Origin: a bacterium
GTDB taxonomy: Bacteria; Nitrospinota_A; UBA7883; JACRGQ01
Length of the DNA: 5,547 nucleotides
Assembly: GCA_021815535.1 (NCBI GenBank)
Contig: JAKAGL010000174.1
Span: forward strand, 1 to 5,547
Direction of reading: 5' to 3'
A program made the position numbers and the translations under genes. The notes beneath the pieces were generated by a model. That model saw only the letters and a program-made list of their open reading frames with translations. It searched no databases and was not told where the DNA came from. This document shows positions 1-5,547 of this stretch, one piece after another; position 1 is the first letter of the stretch, and each line of letters begins with the position of its first letter.

Positions 1-1165
1 GGCCCCCCTGGCCGAAAAAAAAGGGCTGGCGCTCGGCTTTTGGTCCATCACCACGGTGGTCGCACCTATCATTGGACCGATCATGGGGGGATGGATCACC
101 GACAACCACGGCTGGGAATGGATTTTCTACATCAACGTGCCGGTTGGTTTCGCCTGCTCCTACATCACATGGAACGTGCTTAAAGAACGCGAAACCACCA
201 TCGTCAAACAGCCGGTGGACAAGGTGGGGCTGGCGCTGCTGGCAATTTGGGTAGGTTGCCTTCAGCTTTGCCTCGATGCCGGCCAACAGGAAGACTGGTT
301 CGATTCCCCCAGGATAACCGCGTTGGCGGTAACGTCATTCGTCGGTTTTGTCTTTTTCATCGCGTGGGAACTGATGGAAGAACACCCTATCGTCGACCTG
401 GCGATGTTCAAGAACCGGAACTACACCGTAGCGACCATCGCCATTAGCTTGGGGTATATGGCCTTTTTCGGCAACGCGGTGCTGATTCCACTCTGGCTGC
501 AAACGCAGATGGGGTATACCGCGCTGTGGGCGGGACTCGCCAGCGCTCCCATCGGCGTCTTCACGCTCATCCTCACCCCTATAGTGGCAAACAATCTCCA
601 CCGCATGGATCTGCGGTGGATAGCAACCTTCGCCTTTTCCGTTTTTGCGTTCACCAGTTTTTGGCAGGCATCGTTCAACACGGACATCACCTTCGGCGGA
701 GTGGCGCTCCCCCGCCTCATGCAAGGGCTGGGGATGGCCTGCTTCTTCGTGCCAATGACCACCATTTCGCTTTCCGACGTTCCACACGAGAAAATTGCCA
801 GCGCCGCCGGAATGACGAACTTCGTGCGCATCCTCGGCGGCAGCTTCGGCACGTCACTGGTAATAACCATTTGGGGCGACCGGATCAGCCACCACCGGAC
901 GATGTTGACCGAAAACATCTCATCCTACAATTCCGCGTGGAACTTCATGCAAAATAGAATGGAAAATATGGGCATGAGCGTTGATGGAGCGCTGCAAATG
1001 GTTTCTCACATAGTGGACCGGCAATCGGTAATGCTGGCGACGGATGATCTTTTTTATCTCACGGGGGTGCTCTTCACTATCCTCATCGGTTTCACCTGGT
1101 TCAGCCAGCGGGTGCGGATACCGGTAAAAGACGATGCTGCCCCCCCTCCGGTTGGTGAAGCATAA
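1..1165 (+). CDS. emrB: EmrB/QacA-type (DHA2) multidrug MFS exporter, 5'-truncated
   Basis: Inner-membrane proton-driven exporter of the 14-helix DHA2 branch of the major facilitator superfamily. EmrB proteins normally work with the periplasmic adaptor EmrA and an outer-membrane channel to expel hydrophobic toxic compounds. The reading frame is open from position 2 and gives 387 residues before TAA at 1163-1165. The GTG at 56 lies inside the protein and is not the start. Helix 5 carries the antiporter motif C (APIIGPIMGGWI, about residues 21-32), followed by WIFYINVPVG, a DHA2 hallmark. About ten hydrophobic segments follow: roughly 9-32, 39-60, 74-94, 105-124, 141-167, 173-196, 205-225, 236-258, 267-291 and 348-368, matching helices 5-14. 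A loop at about 292-347 precedes the last helix, as in E. coli EmrB (about 512 residues, from memory), with which the sequence is collinear. Roughly 125 N-terminal residues, including helices 1-4, lie off the left edge. Substrate cannot be read from sequence. An emrA partner would be expected upstream. The family is firm; the exact orthologue is less so. Confidence 0.93.
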   Translation, partial: APLAEKKGLALGFWSITTVVAPIIGPIMGGWITDNHGWEWIFYINVPVGFACSYITWNVLKERETTIVKQPVDKVGLALLAIWVGCLQLCLDAGQQEDWFDSPRITALAVTSFVGFVFFIAWELMEEHPIVDLAMFKNRNYTVATIAISLGYMAFFGNAVLIPLWLQTQMGYTALWAGLASAPIGVFTLILTPIVANNLHRMDLRWIATFAFSVFAFTSFWQASFNTDITFGGVALPRLMQGLGMACFFVPMTTISLSDVPHEKIASAAGMTNFVRILGGSFGTSLVITIWGDRISHHRTMLTENISSYNSAWNFMQNRMENMGMSVDGALQMVSHIVDRQSVMLATDDLFYLTGVLFTILIGFTWFSQRVRIPVKDDAAPPPVGEA

Positions 1166-1218
1166 CTTTACAGATCGCTATGCTTGGATCCTATTTATCT
1201 GAACCGGCATCGCTTCCA

Positions 1219-1230
1219 TACACCGGTGCA
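1219..1230. repeat. Imperfect palindrome TACACCGGTGCA
   Basis: Twelve-base near-palindrome containing a perfect 8-base core (CACCGGTG, 1221-1228). Its left arm TACACC is identical to the left arm of the perfect palindrome at 2405-2417 and to single copies at 1510-1515 and 1524-1529. It could be an operator half-site pair, but the match is short and chance is a real alternative. Confidence 0.3.
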
Positions 1231-1397
1231 AGATACTGATATCAGGCTGATCCTCAAATACCCCCCCTTTTTTCCAATGATTATCAAGCCGCAGTTCCCA
1301 TTTAGCCAAACCTCCTCAAACAGGCCTCATGCGAAACAGATGAACCGGGATTATCATGATGAGGGCAGTGGCATCCACGCGGAACGAACAGGGCCGA

Positions 1398-1425
1398 TTG
1401 CAAATTATCTTTATGTACTTATGTT
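1398..1425 (+). promoter_or_regulatory. Candidate sigma70-type promoter for the response regulator
   Basis: TTGCAA (1398-1403) and TATGTT (1420-1425) are separated by 16 bases and match the -35 and -10 consensus at four of six positions each. A second -10-like hexamer, TATATT (1436-1441, five of six), lies just downstream but has no good -35 element at the right distance. This is the most AT-rich part of the gap and sits about 90 bases before the start codon. No sigma54 GG-N10-GC signature was found. Weak evidence, from pattern only. Confidence 0.3.
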
Positions 1426-1483
1426 ACCTTTTTGGTATATTAAGTGCGCGGAGCATATCACCCAAGTATTGCCAATGATCTAC

Positions 1484-1528
1484 AATACACGGATCGGGGA
1501 TAAGGAGAATACACCGTGGAAAATACAC
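1484..1528 (+). repeat. Three AATACAC heptamers around the start codon
   Basis: AATACAC occurs at 1484-1490, 1508-1514 and 1522-1528, so copies lie before the ribosome binding site, between it and the start codon, and within codons 3-5. Spacing is 24 and 14 bases. The last two continue as AATACACC. Three copies in 45 bases is more than expected by chance for a heptamer, though the third copy is partly fixed by the coding sequence. A protein or RNA binding role is possible but unproven. Confidence 0.35.
1502..1507 (+). promoter_or_regulatory. Ribosome binding site AAGGAG fixing the GTG start
   Basis: A strong Shine-Dalgarno sequence AAGGAG ends 8 bases before the GTG at 1516. An in-frame TAA at 1501-1503 overlaps its first bases and excludes any earlier start. 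The next in-frame ATG is at codon 21, inside the receiver fold, so GTG at 1516 is well supported. Confidence 0.88.
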
Positions 1529-2418
1529 CCCTTACAGTCCTAGTTGTGGACGACGATGAAGTAGCCCGCCTGCCTATGGCGGCCATACTCGGCAATAACG
1601 GATACCATGTGCTGCAGGCGCACGATGGCGCCGCGGCCATAGAGATCCTAAACGGGCAGAACACTGAGATCGACGCCATTCTCAGCGATATCGTGATGCC
1701 AAATATCGACGGATTGAAACTGGCCGAGCTTAATTTCCAAAACCAGTTCCGGCCGTTCGTCGTTTGCACAATGATATCGGATGCCGCCACCGCGCTGAAG
1801 TTCCTCAAATTCGGCGTTCAGGACTACCTGCCGAAGCCGATGGAAGAAGCCTCCCTGTTAAATACCGTGCGCAACGCCATCAACCGGCGCAAGCTTCTAC
1901 GGCTGTTTACCGATGACGAGACCCCCTTGCCCGGCAACATAGGGGCCATTACCATCTCAGCCCGGTTGGCGGAGGTACATCGCGTGCATGATTGGCTGAG
2001 GCGCAAAATAGGCAAAATAATGTCCCTCGCCGAGCAACGGCGGTTCATCTCTTTCGCCGCTGAATTTCTGATGAATGCGTACGAACATGGAAGCCTGAGG
2101 CTGTCGGAGAGAGAAAAAACGAAATTGCTGGAAAGCGGTCTATATCACGAAGAACTGCGCCGCCGCGAATTGGAGTGCAAAGCCAATATCGTGGTGGCGG
2201 TTTCCATCGTGGCGAACGAGATCGCTATACATGTAATTGATGACGGATACGGCTTCGATTACCGGCACTACCTTGAGATGCCGGCGGCTGATGTGCTTAA
2301 CCGCCTGGTTCTGCCCAATGGGCGCGGCATCCAAATGGCGATGCAATACTTTGATCAGATAACTTTCAGCAAGGGCGGGGCGGGGGTTCTGCTTACAAAG
2401 AAGATACACCAGGTGTAA
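1516..2418 (+). CDS. Response regulator: receiver domain fused to SpoIIAB/RsbW-like ATPase domain
   Basis: Complete 300-residue cytoplasmic protein with GTG start and TAA stop. Residues 6-124 form a receiver domain with all signature residues: acidic pair D13/D14, phospho-acceptor D58 in LSDIVMP, T85, and K107-P108. A linker of about 35 residues leads to a GHKL ATPase domain of the HATPase_c_2/anti-sigma kinase type (about 145-298). This shows the N box with E183 and N187 (EFLMNAYEHG), the G1 box D242-D-G-Y-G-F and the G2 box N268-G-R-G. In SpoIIAB and RsbW the matching Glu and Asn serve catalysis and magnesium binding, so kinase chemistry looks intact. A charged helical insert (about 193-223) follows the N box; similar inserts occur in ATPase domains attached to SpoIIE-type regulators. 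There is no histidine phospho-acceptor (DHp) domain, DNA-binding domain or PP2C phosphatase domain. By inference, phosphorylation at D58 switches binding or kinase activity towards a STAS anti-anti-sigma factor or a sigma factor. No such partner, nor a sensor kinase, is in the window. The domains are firm; the target is unknown. Confidence 0.9.
   Translation: MENTPLTVLVVDDDEVARLPMAAILGNNGYHVLQAHDGAAAIEILNGQNTEIDAILSDIVMPNIDGLKLAELNFQNQFRPFVVCTMISDAATALKFLKFGVQDYLPKPMEEASLLNTVRNAINRRKLLRLFTDDETPLPGNIGAITISARLAEVHRVHDWLRRKIGKIMSLAEQRRFISFAAEFLMNAYEHGSLRLSEREKTKLLESGLYHEELRRRELECKANIVVAVSIVANEIAIHVIDDGYGFDYRHYLEMPAADVLNRLVLPNGRGIQMAMQYFDQITFSKGGAGVLLTKKIHQV
2405..2417. repeat. Perfect inverted repeat TACACC-A-GGTGTA at the gene end
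   Basis: A 13-base perfect dyad centred on 2411 overlaps the last codons and stop of the response regulator, 27 bases from the dnaE stop. A one-base loop is too short for a normal terminator hairpin, and no T run follows on the plus strand. It shares the TACACC arm with 1219-1224, 1510-1515 and 1524-1529, so a protein-binding site is conceivable. The arm is also partly coding. Confidence 0.3.
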
Positions 2419-2443
2419 ATGGATTTTCGAATGAACCGGCTTG
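2419..2443. other. 25-base gap between convergent genes
   Basis: The stops of the response regulator and dnaE face each other across 25 bases. I see no hairpin followed by a T run in either direction, so transcripts from the two genes may overlap at their 3' ends unless termination is Rho-dependent or lies inside the neighbouring gene. Confidence 0.6.
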
Positions 2444-5400
2444 TCAGGAACAATAGACCGAGTTGGGGCCGAGGATCTTCTCGAATTCAGCCAATAACGA
2501 TTCGTTCGCGGCGACTTTGAAACGGTCGGAAGCGCTCACCTGCATCCGTTTACGGTCGGGAAAAGTGAAATGCAGCACCAGTTTGCTGTTTCCCCGGTAG
2601 CGCGCGGCAACCTGCTTGAGATCGCCCAATACCGCGTCTTCCAGCCCTACCACCTGAAGGTTGAGATGGATGGAATTGGTGAATTTTTCCTTGGCGGCCT
2701 TTATCGGCATGATCTCATCGGCGATCACCTTGATGTCATTTTCGTCGCGGTCGATCTTTCCCTTGACGAACAGCGCCTCGTTCGATTCGAGGTATTGGAA
2801 CGTCTCGGCAAGCGTATTGGGCCAAACCAGCATGCTCACGCTGCCGCTCATGTCTTCCAGCGTCACATAAGCCATCTTCTCTTTCTTTTTGGTCAATTGG
2901 GTGCGCAGGGCGCTCACCACGCCGCATAGCCTTACCTCCTGCTTGTTGGCGGTATCGGCCAACTGCCCTGCCTGATGGGTGGCGAGCCGTTTCTGGTCTT
3001 GCAGGTAGTGCTCCATCGGATGGCCGGTGATGTAAAAGCCGAGCGCCTCTTTCTCATGCTGCAACCGTTCGGCCTGCGGCCAATCCGGCAGATCCCTGAT
3101 AAGCCGCTTTTCGCGGTCGGCGGCGGTCTCGATGGCGGCGAACATGTTGGACTGTCCCATCAACGTCTCTTCGCGGTCTTTTGCGGCTTCGGCCGTCACA
3201 CTGTCGAGCGAGTCGAACAGGGCGGCGCGGTTTTTGTTCAACCGGTCGAACGCGCCGCACTTGATGAGCGCCTCGAACACGCGGCGGTTCACCAACTTGC
3301 CATCCACCCGCCGGGCGAAATCGGTAAGCGAAGCAAACGCCCCCCCCTCGCGCCGCACGCGGATGATCTCGGAAACGGCGCCGACGCCGACCCCCTTCAC
3401 GGCTGCCAGGCCGAAAACGATCTTTCCCTCAAGCGCGCCGAAGTCAACCTCCGATTCGTTGATGTCCGGGGGAAGCACCGGAATACCGAGTTCGCGGCAT
3501 TCATTAAGATACATCACCACCTTGTCGGTGCTGTCGCGCTCTGAGGTGAGCAAAGAGGCCATATACTCACCGGGGAAGCGTGTTTTGAGGTAGGCGGTTT
3601 GATAGCTCACCAACGCATAGGCGGCGGAGTGGGATTTATTGAACGCGTATTCGGCGAATTCCTGTATCTGCCCGAAGATGGTGGACGACTTCTCTTCCGC
3701 GATCTTGTTCCTTTTGCATCCTTCCACAAAGTCGTTGCGGAGCTTTTCCATCGTCTTGGCGTCTTTTTTCCCCATCGCCTTGCGCAAGGTATCGGCCTGC
3801 GCCATGGTGAAGCCGGCCAACTCGTTGGCGATTTTCATGACCTGTTCCTGATAGACCATAACGCCATAGGTCTCTTTCAGGATGTCGCCCAGCCGTGGCA
3901 CTAAGTTATCCATCTTTTCCGTGCCGTGTTTACGGTGGATAAAGCTGGTAGCCATGCCGCTGTTGAGCGGGCCGGGGCGGAACAGGGCCACAAGCGCAAT
4001 GATCTCGGTGAAATGCTCCGGCTTCATCTTGCGCATGAGGTCGCGCATGCCGCTCGATTCGAGCTGGAATACGCCCAGTGTACGCGCCTCCTGCAACAGC
4101 TTAAACGTGTCCGGATCGTCCATCGGTATCCCCCGCAGATCGAACGACGGGTCCTTGCTTTTATGTATGCTTTTGACCGTCCAGTCGATAACGGTGAGGG
4201 TGCGCAAGCCGAGGAAATCCATCTTCAGCAACCCCAGCTCCTCGATGTACTTCATTGTGAACTGGGTCACCACTTCGTCTTTGCTGGTCTTGTACAGCGG
4301 CACATAATCGGTCAGATCGCCCGGCGCGATGACCACCCCCGCGGCGTGTACGCTGGCATGGCGTGAAGTGCCTTCCAGCACCTTGGCGATCTCCAGCAGT
4401 TTTTTTATCTGCGGGTCCTTCTTTTCCATGTCGGCCAGCTTCGGCTCCATTTCGATAGCCTTGGCAAGCGTCATTTTAAGTTCTTCCGGCACCAGCTTGG
4501 CGATGCCGTCCACCTCGCCGTAGGGAACGCCCATCACGCGCCCCACATCGCGGATGACGGCGCGGGCCTTCATGGTGCCGAAGGTGATTATCTGTCCCAC
4601 GTTCTTCGCGCCGTACTTGTCGGTGACGTACTTGATGACCTCGCCCCGGCGGTTCATGCAAAAGTCGATATCGATATCGGGCATCGATATGCGATCGGGG
4701 TTCAGGAACCGTTCGAACAGAAGGCCGTACTTGATCGGGTCGAGATCGGTGATCCCCAACGTCCAGGCGACCAGTGACCCGGCGGCCGAGCCGCGGCCGG
4801 GGCCGACCGGGATATCCTGCTTCTTCGCGTAATCGACAAAATCCCACACGATGAGGAAGTAGCCGGCGAAATTCATCTTCTTGATGACCGCCAGCTCCAG
4901 CCGCATCCGGTCGCGGTATCCCGCTTCCGCCTCGGCATCGATAACGTCCCCCCGCTTGCGGCTTTCATCCAGGCGCAGCGTAAGGTTGTGGTCGACAAGG
5001 CTTTCCAAAAACTGCTGTGGCGTCTCTTCGGATGGGACCGTATAGGCCGGAAGGTGGTATTCCCCCAGCTTTAGATCGAGATTGCACCGGTCGGCCACTT
5101 CACGCGTGTTGGTGATCGCCTCCGGCACCTCCTTGAAAAGCATCCGCATTTCGTCGGGGGATTTGAAGTAGAACTCGTGGGCGCTGTAGCGCATCCGGTT
5201 GGCATCGGAAATCATCTTGCCGGTGCCGATGCAAAGCATGGCGTCATGCGCCTCCCAGTGGCTCTGCTCCAGGTAATGGCAATCGTTGGTGGCGACCAGT
5301 TTCAGATCGTGTTTCTTCGACAATTCGATGAGCGTGGTATTCACCTTGCGCTGTTCGGGAATGCCGTGGTTTTGCAGTTCCAGATAAAGCCGGTCGCCGA

Positions 5401-5547
5401 ACAGGTCTTTGTAAAAACCGAGCGCTTTTTCCACCGCCGCATCATCCCCTTTCAGTATCTTGCGCGGCACTTCGCCTTTAATGCAGGCGGTGAGGGCGAT
5501 GAGTCCCTCCTTGTGTTCGGCCAAAAACTCCTTGTCTATGCGCGGCT
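2444..5547 (-). CDS. dnaE: DNA polymerase III alpha subunit (replicative polymerase), 5'-truncated
   Basis: Catalytic subunit of the bacterial replicase, acting with the beta clamp and clamp loader at the fork. The frame is open to the right edge, so the TTG at 5524 is internal. Counting from the first whole codon (5545), 1033 residues are visible and TGA lies at 2446-2444. Order of parts: the end of the PHP domain (1 to about 125), with C21, D88 and H90 (NDCHY) in metal-ligand positions; the palm, with GPGRGSAAGS at 248-257 and catalytic D292 and D294 in MPDIDIDF, and D443 in MDFLGLRT; fingers (about 400-570); a helix-hairpin-helix region (about 705-755, VKGVGVGAV); the clamp-binding motif QSNMF (798-802); an OB fold (about 870-945); and a C-terminal domain in the region that binds tau. 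Spacing to E. coli D401, D403 and D555 implies about 110 missing residues and a full length near 1,140, normal for DnaE. It lacks the PolC-type exonuclease insertion and shows no intein or frameshift. No accA-like gene follows; the next gene is convergent. Confidence 0.97.
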   Translation of the reverse strand, partial: PRIDKEFLAEHKEGLIALTACIKGEVPRKILKGDDAAVEKALGFYKDLFGDRLYLELQNHGIPEQRKVNTTLIELSKKHDLKLVATNDCHYLEQSHWEAHDAMLCIGTGKMISDANRMRYSAHEFYFKSPDEMRMLFKEVPEAITNTREVADRCNLDLKLGEYHLPAYTVPSEETPQQFLESLVDHNLTLRLDESRKRGDVIDAEAEAGYRDRMRLELAVIKKMNFAGYFLIVWDFVDYAKKQDIPVGPGRGSAAGSLVAWTLGITDLDPIKYGLLFERFLNPDRISMPDIDIDFCMNRRGEVIKYVTDKYGAKNVGQIITFGTMKARAVIRDVGRVMGVPYGEVDGIAKLVPEELKMTLAKAIEMEPKLADMEKKDPQIKKLLEIAKVLEGTSRHASVHAAGVVIAPGDLTDYVPLYKTSKDEVVTQFTMKYIEELGLLKMDFLGLRTLTVIDWTVKSIHKSKDPSFDLRGIPMDDPDTFKLLQEARTLGVFQLESSGMRDLMRKMKPEHFTEIIALVALFRPGPLNSGMATSFIHRKHGTEKMDNLVPRLGDILKETYGVMVYQEQVMKIANELAGFTMAQADTLRKAMGKKDAKTMEKLRNDFVEGCKRNKIAEEKSSTIFGQIQEFAEYAFNKSHSAAYALVSYQTAYLKTRFPGEYMASLLTSERDSTDKVVMYLNECRELGIPVLPPDINESEVDFGALEGKIVFGLAAVKGVGVGAVSEIIRVRREGGAFASLTDFARRVDGKLVNRRVFEALIKCGAFDRLNKNRAALFDSLDSVTAEAAKDREETLMGQSNMFAAIETAADREKRLIRDLPDWPQAERLQHEKEALGFYITGHPMEHYLQDQKRLATHQAGQLADTANKQEVRLCGVVSALRTQLTKKKEKMAYVTLEDMSGSVSMLVWPNTLAETFQYLESNEALFVKGKIDRDENDIKVIADEIMPIKAAKEKFTNSIHLNLQVVGLEDAVLGDLKQVAARYRGNSKLVLHFTFPDRKRMQVSASDRFKVAANESLLAEFEKILGPNSVYCS
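3340..3347 (-). repeat. C8/G8 homopolymer tract inside dnaE
   Basis: Eight C on the plus strand, eight G in the dnaE coding sense, encode Gly-Gly in REGGAF (visible residues 732-737). The tract is in frame here and the gene stays open. Runs of this length are prone to slippage and to sequencing error. Other C7 runs lie at 1140-1146, at the end of emrB, and at 1261-1267, in the gap. Confidence 0.85.

Larger units (their letters stand above)
1166..1515. other. 350-base intergenic region, no credible gene
   Basis: The gap separates the exporter stop from the response regulator start. An open frame from 1184 to 1543 exists but starts with TTG, has no good ribosome binding site, looks like no protein family I know and runs into the next gene, so I do not call it. 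I see no convincing Rho-independent terminator after the exporter: the T6 run at 1268-1273 follows a C7 run rather than a GC-rich hairpin. Short perfect palindromes are CACCGGTG (1221-1228), CTGATATCAG (1236-1245) and ATCATGAT (1353-1360). The stretch from about 1398 to 1445 is AT-rich and is the likeliest promoter area for the downstream gene. Confidence 0.7.

Noticed and set aside
56..58. GTG as start codon of the exporter
   Set aside because: The frame is open to the left edge, and the residues before it (LALGFWSITTV) are the expected first half of helix 5 in EmrB.
335..957. Overlapping open frames on both strands within emrB
   Set aside because: They are composition-driven shadows of the exporter, rich in Arg, His and Pro and without domain resemblance.
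1236..1273. Rho-independent terminator after the exporter (palindrome plus T6)
   Set aside because: The palindrome CTGATATCAG has no loop and is separated from the T run by a C7 tract; no stable GC-rich stem abuts the T run.
1184..1543. 119-residue open frame in the gap on the plus strand
   Set aside because: It starts with TTG without a ribosome binding site, overlaps the well-supported start of the response regulator, is low in recognisable folds and resembles no family I know.
2570..4832. Several long plus-strand open frames opposite dnaE
   Set aside because: They are antisense shadows of a firmly identified, highly conserved gene and show no independent protein-like features.
5522..5524. 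TTG as start codon of dnaE
   Set aside because: The upstream codons read PRIDKEF, the usual DnaE sequence in the PHP domain, so the gene continues beyond the window.

Overview
The window holds three genes and one real intergenic gap. It looks like a chromosomal segment of a diderm (Gram-negative type) bacterium with moderately high GC. This rests on an EmrB-type drug exporter, which works with an outer-membrane channel, and a full-type DnaE replicase. The style of the response regulator and of the DnaE N-terminal region (PHP) suggests a deltaproteobacterial or Nitrospinota-like lineage. That placement is a low-confidence impression.

Layout from left to right. (1) Positions 1-1165, plus strand: the C-terminal three quarters of an EmrB/QacA-type (DHA2) major facilitator exporter, cut by the left edge. 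(2) Positions 1166-1515: a 350-base gap with no credible gene, holding short palindromes, weak promoter candidates and, at its end, a strong ribosome binding site. (3) Positions 1516-2418, plus strand: a complete 300-residue response regulator in which a phospho-receiver domain is joined directly to a SpoIIAB/RsbW-like ATPase/kinase domain. (4) Positions 2419-2443: a 25-base gap between converging genes. (5) Positions 5547-2444, minus strand: DNA polymerase III alpha subunit (dnaE), missing only about the first 110 residues beyond the right edge.

The genes do not form an obvious pathway. The exporter belongs to an operon that starts outside the window. The response regulator appears to have its own leader and is probably one part of a partner-switching circuit whose kinase, anti-sigma antagonist and target are not here. 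dnaE is housekeeping and runs towards the response regulator.

No mobile element, CRISPR array, tRNA or rRNA was seen. Nothing here is clearly a new system. The items most worth a second look are the receiver-to-RsbW-type fusion without a phosphatase domain, and a recurring TACACC half-site at the start and end of that gene.
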